A DNA stretch of 52,491 bases from an uncultured Porphyromonadaceae bacterium. Lineage in GTDB: Bacteria > Bacteroidota > Bacteroidia > Bacteroidales > Muribaculaceae. This document shows positions 36,589-44,938 of the stretch, one piece after another. The stretch is taken from contig CANRWW010000018.1 in NCBI GenBank assembly GCA_947643665.1, positions 1 to 52,491 of the forward strand, written 5' to 3'. Below the pieces are notes generated by a model. It was not told where the DNA came from, did not search any database, and saw only the letters and a program-made list of their open reading frames with translations. Made by a program: the position numbers and the translations under genes. Numbering within the stretch: the stretch's first letter is position 1; every line of letters starts with the position of its first letter.

Positions 36589-37548
36589 TCAATAGTTGCG
36601 GCTTATCAAGCCCGAAGCCAATTTCTCAAAGAAGCACCGTCCTTCAGAAGGCAACTCGGCTTCATCAAGCGAAGCAATGGCCTCACCGGCGTAACGTTCT
36701 ATCAGTTGATGCGAGCGTCCTGCAAGTTCCAGACCATCATATATCGCCCTTATTTCTTTTATTTTCAAGTAATCAGTGAGTTTGCGGGCTAATACATCAT
36801 TCATTCCCGAAGGACATTCTGCCATAGCGGTTATCCAGAGCCATGTTTTTTTCTCGTTTATAATATCTCCTCCGATTTCTTTTCCAAAAAGAGCTGGATC
36901 ACCATATGTGTCAAGGTAATCGTCCTGTAATTGAAACGCAATCCCGAGCAATTCTCCATAACGGTAAATCGCATTTTGGGATTTTTCCGATGCCCCTGCC
37001 AGCAATGCGCCCATACGGGTCGCGCAAGCCAACAACACGGAGGTTTTCAAACGTATCATTTCAAGATATTCCTCAACGGATACATCTGTCCTTGTTTCAA
37101 AATCCATGTCGTACTGCTGCCCCTCATATACTTCCATCGCCGTTTTGTTAAACAGCCTTAATAAATTGACTGAAATCTCTGCCGGACAGTCAGACATGAG
37201 TTGATTGGCCATTGTAAGCATTGCATCTCCGGAAAGTATGGCCACAGACGGACTCCAACGACGGTGTACAGTCGGACGTCCGCGACGCACAAAGGCGTTA
37301 TCCATCACATCGTCGTGCAAGAGTGTGAAATTGTGGAACATCTCTATGCCCAATGCCTGTGGGATCGTTTTCTCCGGTGCAAGGCCATAGGCATCCGCTG
37401 CCGCCATCAGCAACATAGGCCGCAATCTTTTTCCCCCACCTTCCAAAGTATACCGTATCGGAGCATAAAGGCCGTCCGGACGTTCAGGATAAGATATTCC
37501 AGCAAGATTTCTCTCTATTAGGTCTGAATAATATTCGGATTGATGCAT
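36589..37548 (-). CDS. Polyprenyl diphosphate synthase, probably short-chain
   Basis: A 319-residue trans-prenyltransferase that condenses isopentenyl diphosphate units. The two Asp-rich motifs are LLHDDVMDNAFVRRGRP and QLQDDYLDTYGD, with GGGKRLRPMLLM near the start. The fifth residue before the first motif is Phe (MFHNFTLLHDD). A bulky aromatic at this place limits chain length in type I GGPP synthases, so the product is more likely C15-C20 than a long quinone tail (inference). The promoter box is 26 bases upstream. tatD follows. Confidence 0.92.
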   Translation of the reverse strand: MHQSEYYSDLIERNLAGISYPERPDGLYAPIRYTLEGGGKRLRPMLLMAAADAYGLAPEKTIPQALGIEMFHNFTLLHDDVMDNAFVRRGRPTVHRRWSPSVAILSGDAMLTMANQLMSDCPAEISVNLLRLFNKTAMEVYEGQQYDMDFETRTDVSVEEYLEMIRLKTSVLLACATRMGALLAGASEKSQNAIYRYGELLGIAFQLQDDYLDTYGDPALFGKEIGGDIINEKKTWLWITAMAECPSGMNDVLARKLTDYLKIKEIRAIYDGLELAGRSHQLIERYAGEAIASLDEAELPSEGRCFFEKLASGLISRNY

Positions 37549-37573
37549 TGCTTTGTTCTAACTTATTTTAATG

Positions 37574-37581
37574 CAAAGTTA
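37574..37581 (-). promoter_or_regulatory. -7 promoter box of the polyprenyl synthase-tatD unit
   Basis: The minus strand reads TAACTTTG, matching TAnnTTTG, 25 bases upstream of the ATG at 37548. Confidence 0.6.
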
Positions 37582-37685
37582 CGCATCTTTCCCGAATTAT
37601 GGCTAATTTTGCATTACAATATACATACTGGCAGGCTTGAGCCTGCTGTAAGATTTATATTCAATATCATACAACAATTCCCTAT

Positions 37686-37871
37686 ATGAATTTTGACAAT
37701 CTTCCCAATGATCCTATAATATTACTCGGAGTCATAAACACCAAACTCCGTGACTTTTATAGCTCACTTACAGCATTATGCGACGATATGGATGTAAGCA
37801 AAAGCGAAATTGAGGCAAAGCTCGGTTCAATCGGGTATGTTTATAATCCCAGTCTAAACAAGTTCGTATAA
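37686..37871 (+). CDS. DUF4250-family small protein
   Basis: A 61-residue soluble protein beginning MNFDNLPNDPIILLGVINTKLRDFYSSL and ending with IEAKLGSIGYVYNPSLNKFV, the DUF4250 pattern found across gut Bacteroidales and Firmicutes. The Pro-Asn motif near the end and the predicted helix-turn-helix-like topology are consistent with a nucleic-acid-binding role, but this is unproven. It lies 19 bases before the UvrD-type helicase gene. Confidence 0.85.
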   Translation: MNFDNLPNDPIILLGVINTKLRDFYSSLTALCDDMDVSKSEIEAKLGSIGYVYNPSLNKFV

Positions 37872-37890
37872 TATCTGAGGACACTAAAAG

Positions 37891-40260
37891 ATGCAGGATT
37901 ACCTTTCAAAACTCAACCAACAACAACGGGATGCCGTAGACTATCTGGCCGGTCCGCAACTTGTAATTGCCGGAGCCGGATCAGGGAAAACACGTGTCCT
38001 GACATACAAAATAGTGCACCTTCTTTCTCAAGGATACGAACCATATCGTATCATGGCACTCACCTTCACAAATAAAGCGGCCAGGGAAATGAAAGAGCGA
38101 ATTGAACCGCTTGTGGGAGGCGCTACAGCCAACCGTTTGTGGATGGGGACTTTCCACAGCATATTCGCACGCCTGCTCCGTAACCATGCCGACCGCATAG
38201 GATTCAAATCCTCGTTCACCATCTATGATGCATCTGACTCAAAACAGGCAATCAGGGCCATAATCAAGGACATGCAACTTGATGACAAAATTTATAAGCC
38301 ATCTGTGGTTCAAAGTGCAATTTCAATGGCAAAAAATGCTCTGATAAGCCCCGAACGTTATATGATTGATAAAGACCTGATGGAAGCTGACCGACGGGCC
38401 AAGCGACCGCTTATGGCAGAGATTTACCGCATATATCAACACAGGTGCTTAGTGGCCGGAGCTATGGATTTTGATGATCTGCTGTACTATACCAATGTAC
38501 TTCTGCGGGACAATCCTGATGTTCGCCGACATTATCAAGAATTTTTTCGATATGTGCTTGTCGACGAGTATCAGGACACCAATTTTGCCCAACACTGTAT
38601 CGTAACAGAGCTATGCCACGACAGCAACAACCTCACTATGGTCGGAGATGACGCACAGAGCATATACTCTTTCCGTGGAGCAAACATAAAAAACATACTA
38701 AACCTCAAGAAAGCATATCCTGCTCTGAAAATTTTCAAACTCGAACAGAATTACCGCTCCACTCGCAACATAGTGAATGCAGCAAATTCCCTTATTGCCA
38801 AAAACAGCGAACAGATAAAGAAAGAAGTCTTTTCTGAAAATGAGGTGGGTGCAAAGATTGAAGTGCTCAATAGTTCTACTGATTTCGAGGAAGCATATCT
38901 TGTGGCAAACAGGATATCACAACTGCAGCGTTCCAGCCATGACAACCTTGACGAATTTGCCATACTTTACCGAACGAATGCACAGAGCCGCCGCCTGGAA
39001 GAATCTTTACGGAAGAGAAATATCTCATATAGGATATATGGGGGCCTGAGCTTTTATCAACGTAAGGAAATAAAGGATGCTATCTCTTATTTTCGCCTAG
39101 CTACCAATCCTGATGATGACGAGGCTCTGAGAAGAATTATAAATTATCCTGCCAGAGGCATCGGGGAAACTACGGTAAACAAAATCGTACGTGCTGCAAT
39201 TGACAACAGCGTAAGTATGTGGAGTGTAATATGCTCCCCTGACACATACAACCTTGAAGTAAACAGTGGCACGCTAAAAAAATTAAACGGTTTTCGTGAT
39301 CTGATAAGTGACTTCGTTAAAACAAATCAATCAGGAGGAGACGCCTACCTTCTAGCCACTACCATAATAACGCGCACAAAACTGTTGTCTTCATTATTTT
39401 CCGACAGTACCCCTGAAAGCATCTCCAAACAAGAGAATCTACAGGAAATTCTCAGCAATGTAAAAGATTTTGTTGACGAGCACAATGAAATAGGCGAAAC
39501 TAACAGCACAGACATGTCACACTTTCTTGCAGAAGTCTCACTTGCCACTGATCAAGACGAGAAAGATACTGCAGAGCATAAGGTGACACTTATGACAGTA
39601 CATGCGGCAAAAGGGCTTGAATTCAATAACGTCATCATTGTCGGAGCGGAAGAAGATCTGTTTCCTTCTGCCATGTCTTCGTCGTCACTAAACGAAATAG
39701 AAGAAGAACGTCGGCTCATGTATGTTGCGATTACCAGAGCACGGAAATTCTGTATGATCACATATGCATCTTCACGCTTCCGCAACGGACAGACAAAACT
39801 TTGTCAACCATCCAGATTCCTGCACGACATAGATCCGAAATATATCAAACTGATACAAGGAACAGATCTAGGATATGTCTACCAAGGCATTAATCCATAT
39901 GACAGCTACAGGGAGTCTTTCCATAGCCCTGTAATGACATCTGTCATCAATCCCGCCCCATCCGCCCCGCCCCCTCCGGGACATGCCTCTGACAGATGGA
40001 GAGAACGTGCCGCCTCAGTGAATCCAGAAAAAGGGATCAACAACGCATCGCAGCCTATGCCGTCGGCAGGACAATATTCGGTTCATTCGGCTGACGAGGT
40101 CAGAGAGGGTATGATGATAGTACATGAGCGTTTCGGGAAAGGCAAGATACTGAATGTCCATACAGATCCGGCTGGTGAAAAAATCACCGTATTGTTTGCC
40201 AATGTGGCACAACGCACATTGATGCTTAAATATGCAAGATTCGCAATCTATGCCCAATAA
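37891..40260 (+). CDS. UvrD/PcrA-type superfamily 1 DNA helicase
   Basis: A 789-residue 3'-5' helicase for repair and replication-fork maintenance. Motifs in order: Q motif and Walker A (LNQQQRDAV, IAGAGSGKTRVL near residue 27-38), Ia (ALTFTNKAAREMKER), II (VLVDEYQDTN), III (MVGDDAQSIYSFRGA), IV (LEQNYRSTRNIV), V (LMTVHAAKGLEFNNVIIVG) and VI (EERRLMYVAITRARKF). A Pro-rich linker leads to a C-terminal Tudor-like domain typical of PcrA (VREGMMIVHERFGKGKILNV). It follows the DUF4250 gene. Confidence 0.96.
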   Translation: MQDYLSKLNQQQRDAVDYLAGPQLVIAGAGSGKTRVLTYKIVHLLSQGYEPYRIMALTFTNKAAREMKERIEPLVGGATANRLWMGTFHSIFARLLRNHADRIGFKSSFTIYDASDSKQAIRAIIKDMQLDDKIYKPSVVQSAISMAKNALISPERYMIDKDLMEADRRAKRPLMAEIYRIYQHRCLVAGAMDFDDLLYYTNVLLRDNPDVRRHYQEFFRYVLVDEYQDTNFAQHCIVTELCHDSNNLTMVGDDAQSIYSFRGANIKNILNLKKAYPALKIFKLEQNYRSTRNIVNAANSLIAKNSEQIKKEVFSENEVGAKIEVLNSSTDFEEAYLVANRISQLQRSSHDNLDEFAILYRTNAQSRRLEESLRKRNISYRIYGGLSFYQRKEIKDAISYFRLATNPDDDEALRRIINYPARGIGETTVNKIVRAAIDNSVSMWSVICSPDTYNLEVNSGTLKKLNGFRDLISDFVKTNQSGGDAYLLATTIITRTKLLSSLFSDSTPESISKQENLQEILSNVKDFVDEHNEIGETNSTDMSHFLAEVSLATDQDEKDTAEHKVTLMTVHAAKGLEFNNVIIVGAEEDLFPSAMSSSSLNEIEEERRLMYVAITRARKFCMITYASSRFRNGQTKLCQPSRFLHDIDPKYIKLIQGTDLGYVYQGINPYDSYRESFHSPVMTSVINPAPSAPPPPGHASDRWRERAASVNPEKGINNASQPMPSAGQYSVHSADEVREGMMIVHERFGKGKILNVHTDPAGEKITVLFANVAQRTLMLKYARFAIYAQ

Positions 40261-40292
40261 ATTTATTCGAAAACAAATTAATATAAACAACA

Positions 40293-41456
40293 GTGCTGAA
40301 CACTCCTTGTTACGTAGTATATGAAAATCGCCTGAGAGCCAATCTGGACATTATAGCAGATGTAAGCAGGCGCTCTGGTGCAAAGATTATAATGGCTTTT
40401 AAAGCCAACGCACTCTGGAAAACATTCCATATCTTCCGTGAATATGGCGTGGAATGCACCGCATCATCAATAAACGAGCTAAAACTCGGACTGGAAGAAT
40501 TGCGCTCCAAAGTGCACTCCTATTGTCCGGCATATACGCCAAACACAATCAACAAATATCTTGCGGGAAGCTCTCACATTACTTTCAATTCCATAAGCCA
40601 GTGGGAGCATTTTCGTGGAACCCTTCGCAAGTACAATGCCAACAACCCGGACGGCGGACACGTCTCTCCAGGGTTAAGGGTCAACCCCCGATGTTCCGTT
40701 GTTGAGACAGACATATATAATCCAGCTCTCCCGGGAAGCCGTTTTGGAGTGGAATCAGCACAATTAAAGGATGGATTGCCGGAAGGAATTGAGGGACTGC
40801 ACTTCCACGCCTTATGCGAATCTTCAAGCGAAGACCTCCAAAAAGTACTTGAAGCATTTGAGCTTCAATTCGGGCATCTGCTCCCTTATATAAAATGGGT
40901 CAATATGGGCGGAGGCCACCTCATGACGCGCGCCGGATATAATATAGAATTACTTGTAGAAATAATACGCGGTTTCAAAGAACGCTATCCGCACATAGAG
41001 GTCATACTTGAACCTGGCAGCGCTTTTACATGGCGTACAGGAGACCTTATTGCATCCGTTGTTGACATTGTGGAAAACGACGGCATAAATACCGCCATAC
41101 TGGATGTATCATTTGCATGTCATATGCCAGACTGTCTGGAAATGCCATATCAACCTACCGTATCTGAAGCCCTTGACAAACAGAAAGTAGCAGAAATGCC
41201 ACATGGGAAATTACACAAATACCGTTTTGGAGGGAATTCATGTCTCAGTGGCGATTTCATGGGCGACTGGTATTTTGACAAACCTCTGAAACCAGGCGAC
41301 AGACTTACATTCGAAGACATGAACCACTATACAACGGTAAAAACCAATATGTTCAATGGTATAACCCACCCGGATATCGCATTGGTAGATGCAGACAACA
41401 ACATGCAATATCTGCGTAAATTCACTTATGAGGACTACAAAAACCGTATGTCTTGA
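40293..41456 (+). CDS. nspC: Carboxynorspermidine decarboxylase
   Basis: A 387-residue PLP enzyme of the alanine-racemase/ODC fold. It completes the carboxyspermidine route to spermidine or norspermidine. It starts with GTG (LNTPCYVVYENRLRANLDII), as expected for the family start. The PLP lysine is in IIMAFKANAL. Later blocks are LRVNPRCSVVETDIYNP, GLHFHALCESS, VNMGGGHLMTRAGYN, VILEPGSAFTW and LAVVSFACHMPDCLEMPYQP-like DVSFACHMPDCLE with the conserved Cys. The partner dehydrogenase is not in this window. It lies 32 bases after the helicase gene. Confidence 0.93.
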   Translation: MLNTPCYVVYENRLRANLDIIADVSRRSGAKIIMAFKANALWKTFHIFREYGVECTASSINELKLGLEELRSKVHSYCPAYTPNTINKYLAGSSHITFNSISQWEHFRGTLRKYNANNPDGGHVSPGLRVNPRCSVVETDIYNPALPGSRFGVESAQLKDGLPEGIEGLHFHALCESSSEDLQKVLEAFELQFGHLLPYIKWVNMGGGHLMTRAGYNIELLVEIIRGFKERYPHIEVILEPGSAFTWRTGDLIASVVDIVENDGINTAILDVSFACHMPDCLEMPYQPTVSEALDKQKVAEMPHGKLHKYRFGGNSCLSGDFMGDWYFDKPLKPGDRLTFEDMNHYTTVKTNMFNGITHPDIALVDADNNMQYLRKFTYEDYKNRMS

Positions 41457-41498
41457 GAATATACATGCTGTTTCAATCCGATTTAAACACCCTTGCAA

Positions 41499-42497
41499 AT
41501 GAAAAAGTATTCTGTAATAATACCGGTTTATAACCGCGTTGATGAAGTTGAAGACCTTTTGGCTAGCCTAAGCGTCCAGACAGCATCAAATTTTGAGGTT
41601 ATAATTGTTGAAGACGGCTCAACAGATCCATGCAAGGATACAGTTGAAAAATACCGGAACAAACTTGATGTCAAGTATTTTTATAAAGAAAACGAAGGCC
41701 GGTCCATCGCCCGAAACTACGGTATGGAACATGCTGCTGGCAATTATTTCATATTCTTCGATTCGGACTGTGTAATTCCAAACAATTATTTCGCTAAACT
41801 CAATTCTATGTCGGCCAACGAATATTTTGATTGTTTCGGCGGACCTGATGCGGCCGATAATACCTTTAGCCATACACAAAAAGCCATTAACCATGCCATG
41901 ACTTCGTTTCTAACGACAGGAGGCATACGAGGAGGCAAAATACGGCTTGAGAAATTCACTCCGCGCACCTTCAACATGGGCTTTTCACGCAAGGTTTATG
42001 AAACCGTAAGCGGTTTCAGGGAGATGTTCTCGGAAGACATAGACATGAGCACGCGAATCAGGCTGGCAGGCTTCACCATCGGTCTATATCCTGATCTGCC
42101 AGTATATCATAAGAGGCGTGTGGATTTCAAAAAATTCATGCGGCAAGTATATGTGTTCGGCATGTCACGCATCACACTTAAAATACTATATCCCGACAGC
42201 CTTAAAGCCGTACATTGCCTGCCTGCGTTATTCCTCATAGGAGCCACGGCAATGATTGCCATGGCCATATTTGTTTCGCCTTGGTGGATAACACCTCTGG
42301 CCTTATACCTTTTGTCTATATTCGCAAGCGCGCTTTATGCGACTCGCTCATTAGACATTGCTCTGCGCGCTGTTCCGGCCTCAATAATACAACTTGGAGG
42401 ATATGGATACGGATTTATCAAAGCCTATATTCAAAAAATCGTTTTTGGAAAGGGGCGAAACGAACAGGAAGAGATATACATGCGCAAAGGGAAATAA
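41499..42497 (+). CDS. Family 2 glycosyltransferase
   Basis: A 332-residue membrane-associated glycosyltransferase of GT-A fold. It begins SVIIPVYNRVDEVEDLLASL, has the nucleotide-binding EDGSTDP and the metal-binding DSD in FIFFDSDCVIP, and an acceptor-side EDIDMSTRIRLAGF (ED motif). Two or three hydrophobic helices lie at the C-terminus (ALFLIGATAMIAMAIFV and WITPLALYLLSIFASALYA). The preferred start is the ATG at 41499; a TTG two codons earlier is in frame. The sugar donor and target are unknown. Confidence 0.92.
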   Translation: MKKYSVIIPVYNRVDEVEDLLASLSVQTASNFEVIIVEDGSTDPCKDTVEKYRNKLDVKYFYKENEGRSIARNYGMEHAAGNYFIFFDSDCVIPNNYFAKLNSMSANEYFDCFGGPDAADNTFSHTQKAINHAMTSFLTTGGIRGGKIRLEKFTPRTFNMGFSRKVYETVSGFREMFSEDIDMSTRIRLAGFTIGLYPDLPVYHKRRVDFKKFMRQVYVFGMSRITLKILYPDSLKAVHCLPALFLIGATAMIAMAIFVSPWWITPLALYLLSIFASALYATRSLDIALRAVPASIIQLGGYGYGFIKAYIQKIVFGKGRNEQEEIYMRKGK

Positions 42498-42527
42498 GGA
42501 CAAACAAAAGTCCTGTCCCCTGCCATC

Positions 42528-43271
42528 ATGAATTACACTGACATGACAAGCAACGGCACAACAGATATGGATCCCCGTAATAGCTCACCTGTACTTATAA
42601 AAGATCTTAATGAAGAAGAAAAGCCTCGCGAGAAAGCTGGACGCCTTGGGCTGGACTCGCTCACAGACGTTGAACTGCTGGCATTATTGCTAGGCTCAGG
42701 AATGTCCGGAAAATCCGTACTTGATCTCGCACGTGAGATTCTTCAGGACAATGACAACAAACTGAGCCGTTTGTCACGCATGTCTATTGCCGAACTTAAA
42801 AAGAAGTACAAAGGTGTAGGCACAGCAAAAGCGACACTGCTTTCTGCCGCTATGACATTCGGGGCAAGAGTTCAGAAAAGCCTTACCTTATTAGACGAAC
42901 AAATGATCAGCAGCCGGCATGTATATAATTATATGCGCGATACTCTCGAAAGACTGAACTATGAGGAATTCTGGGTGATTCATCTAAACCGTGCAAACCG
43001 TATCCTTTTTAAAGAACGCATAAGCAAAGGAGGATTGGCATGCACCGCAGTTGACATAAAGCTAATCGCAAAAAGCGCAATAGACCACCTGTCATCCGGA
43101 ATAATTCTGCTGCATAATCACCCATCAGGCACAATGCAACCGTCGGGACAGGATGACAACCTGACCCGACGGATTATAGATATCTGCAAAATTATAGATG
43201 TGCCGGTACACGACCATCTCATCATAGGCCCTACCGGATATTATTCCTATCGTGACAGCGGTAAATTATAG
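42528..43271 (+). CDS. radC: RadC-family JAB-domain protein
   Basis: A 247-residue RadC protein with an N-terminal helix-hairpin-helix-like part (REKAGRLGLDSLTDVELLALLLGSG, YKGVGTAKATLLSAAM) and a C-terminal JAMM metal site (LLHNHPSGTMQPSGQDD: two His, Ser and Asp). Family members were once called DNA-repair proteins, but that role is disputed. It starts 30 bases after the glycosyltransferase gene and ends the plus-strand block that begins at 37686. Confidence 0.93.
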   Translation: MNYTDMTSNGTTDMDPRNSSPVLIKDLNEEEKPREKAGRLGLDSLTDVELLALLLGSGMSGKSVLDLAREILQDNDNKLSRLSRMSIAELKKKYKGVGTAKATLLSAAMTFGARVQKSLTLLDEQMISSRHVYNYMRDTLERLNYEEFWVIHLNRANRILFKERISKGGLACTAVDIKLIAKSAIDHLSSGIILLHNHPSGTMQPSGQDDNLTRRIIDICKIIDVPVHDHLIIGPTGYYSYRDSGKL

Positions 43272-43306
43272 CACTTCCATTGTTAGCCGCCTGAATGTAT
43301 AAAGCC

Positions 43307-44029
43307 TTAGAAGTTATATCCAAGCGTTATAGAAAACAGGTTTCTGCGGAGATTCCGTGGCAGCATCTGAGTACCGCTTTTCATATCGGTTATACCCCAG
43401 GCACCACTAAGTCCGGCATAATACACCTGATATGATACACCTACGCCAAATTTCCATTGGAAATCAAGATGCTTGAATCCTTCAGTGCCGAATAACGATC
43501 CATCATGATCAGGCATATCTTTATCATTTCCAAAGGCCTCCTCTACCTTGTAATTGGCATATAGATTAAGATTCAATTGGGGGCCGGTAAAAACATTGAC
43601 TTTTACGTCTTCCGCGAAATCAAAGTGGAAACCTATTAACAATGGCACTCTGAAACCGAAATTGCGTATTGAACCGTCTACCTGATACAAGACAGGCACA
43701 GGCTCCCCTGTTTCCTGGTCATATATGGGATTGTCAGGAATGAAGCTATTCCATTTGCTTGTGCCGAAGGTATTGTAAAAAAACGAAAGTCCAGGCTCAA
43801 AATACAAGTTCATGAACAACGGGATATTATATATGGCACCAGCGTAAAACCCGGCATTGCTGCTGTAATTTCCACCACCGTTAGCGGCAGAACTTATATC
43901 CAACCCTACACGCACTCCCAAAAACGACTTGTTTTCGGGGTTATCAAACATATAACTCGTCTCAGCACTGGAGATTGCAAAGCCTGCCACTAAGGCAGCA
44001 CCAAGCAGTATGGATCTTATTTTTTTCAT
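43307..44029 (-). CDS. Outer-membrane beta-barrel protein
   Basis: A 240-residue protein with a signal peptide (MKKIRSILLGAALVAGFAISSA) and an eight-strand-type barrel: SFLGVRVGLDISSAANGGG, GFYAGAIYNIPLFMNLYFEPGLSFFYN, NFGFRVPLLIGFHFDFAEDVKVNVFTGPQLNLNLYANY, ending in NLFSITLGYNF. This matches PF13568-like Bacteroidetes porin-family proteins. The start is the ATG at 44029; the upstream in-frame residues fall in the leader and promoter. It is convergent with radC and divergent from the response regulator at 44252. Confidence 0.85.
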   Translation of the reverse strand: MKKIRSILLGAALVAGFAISSAETSYMFDNPENKSFLGVRVGLDISSAANGGGNYSSNAGFYAGAIYNIPLFMNLYFEPGLSFFYNTFGTSKWNSFIPDNPIYDQETGEPVPVLYQVDGSIRNFGFRVPLLIGFHFDFAEDVKVNVFTGPQLNLNLYANYKVEEAFGNDKDMPDHDGSLFGTEGFKHLDFQWKFGVGVSYQVYYAGLSGAWGITDMKSGTQMLPRNLRRNLFSITLGYNF

Positions 44030-44050
44030 TTTCAATCGTATTATATATTG

Positions 44051-44058
44051 CAAATGTA
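44051..44058 (-). promoter_or_regulatory. -7 promoter box of the 43307-44029 barrel gene
   Basis: The minus strand reads TACATTTG, matching TAnnTTTG, 21 bases upstream of the ATG at 44029. This also supports that start over the longer frame. Confidence 0.55.
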
Positions 44059-44187
44059 ATAATAATTCGTGAATCAGAAACCTATTCCGGAAAATAAATA
44101 AATTCACCTGAGCTATACGCTTAAAGGAAATAATGTTAAGTTTTTATTAAATCTCAGATGTATTGTGTGAGTGAAATCTATTTATAC

Positions 44188-44195
44188 TAAATTTG
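44188..44195 (+). promoter_or_regulatory. -7 promoter box of the OmpR-type two-component operon
   Basis: TAAATTTG matches TAnnTTTG, 56 bases before the ATG at 44252. The end of the box is also part of a 10-bp inverted repeat (44193-44224). Confidence 0.6.
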
Positions 44196-44224
44196 TGCAA
44201 TTATTTATTCCATGAATTGCACAA
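44193..44224 (+). promoter_or_regulatory. Inverted repeat at the start of the response regulator transcript
   Basis: ttgtgcaatt (44193-44202) and aattgcacaa (44215-44224) form a perfect 10-bp inverted repeat with a 12-base spacer. It begins within the -7 box and covers the expected transcript start. It may be an operator (autoregulation) or a 5' mRNA hairpin. Confidence 0.5.
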
Positions 44225-44251
44225 TCTTAAACTACCGATAGAAATCTGGAT

Positions 44252-44938
44252 ATGGCAGAAAAAATACTGATTGTTGATGACGAGGAAACATTATGCGAGG
44301 TTTTGAGATTTAATCTTGAGGCGGAAGGTTATGAGGCAGAAATTGCTTACAGTGCGGAACAAGCCCTATCAATGTCACCGGAGAACTATTCATTAATACT
44401 CCTTGACATAATGATGGACGGGATAAGCGGTATTCAAATGGCAAATATTCTAAAAGGAAACCCCTTGACGGCAAATATACCGATCATATTTTGTACTGCC
44501 AAAAGTAGCGAGGAAGATATGGTCCACGGATTACATATAGGAGCAGATGATTATATCACAAAACCATATTCCATACGTAATGTCCTCGCACGCGTGCAAG
44601 CCGTATTAAGGAGAACAGGAAATTCCTCAGATACAAATGCCGATCATGAAAGTGTCAGTTACAAAGGGCTGAAACTTTTCCCGAACAGAAAAATATGCCT
44701 GGTTGACAATAATGAGGTAAAACTTCCAAGAAAAGAATTTGAGATACTGCTCACACTTCTGTCAAACAGAGGCAAATTATTTTCAAGAGAGGATCTGCTG
44801 CATCGCATCTGGCCTGATGAAGTGATCGTTTTAAACCGCGTTGTAGATGTCAATATAACACGCATACGGCAAAAGATCGGCGAATATGGAAAAAACATTG
44901 TAACCAGACCCGGATATGGCTATGTATTTGTTGAGTAA
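44252..44938 (+). CDS. OmpR/PhoB-type response regulator
   Basis: A 228-residue regulator with a receiver domain (ILIVDDEETLCEVLRFNLE, phospho-acceptor D52 in LILLDIMMDG, T and K in IIFCTAKSS and DDYITKPYS). A winged-helix trans_reg_C domain follows (VKLPRKEFEILLTLLSNRGKLFSREDLLHRIWPDE, DVNITRIRQKIGEYG, TRPGYGYVF). It resembles Bacteroides RprY-like regulators. Its last 23 bases overlap the kinase gene. The gene after the pair is a phosphate transporter with PhoB-like repeats in its promoter, so a phosphate role is plausible (inference). Confidence 0.93.
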   Translation: MAEKILIVDDEETLCEVLRFNLEAEGYEAEIAYSAEQALSMSPENYSLILLDIMMDGISGIQMANILKGNPLTANIPIIFCTAKSSEEDMVHGLHIGADDYITKPYSIRNVLARVQAVLRRTGNSSDTNADHESVSYKGLKLFPNRKICLVDNNEVKLPRKEFEILLTLLSNRGKLFSREDLLHRIWPDEVIVLNRVVDVNITRIRQKIGEYGKNIVTRPGYGYVFVE

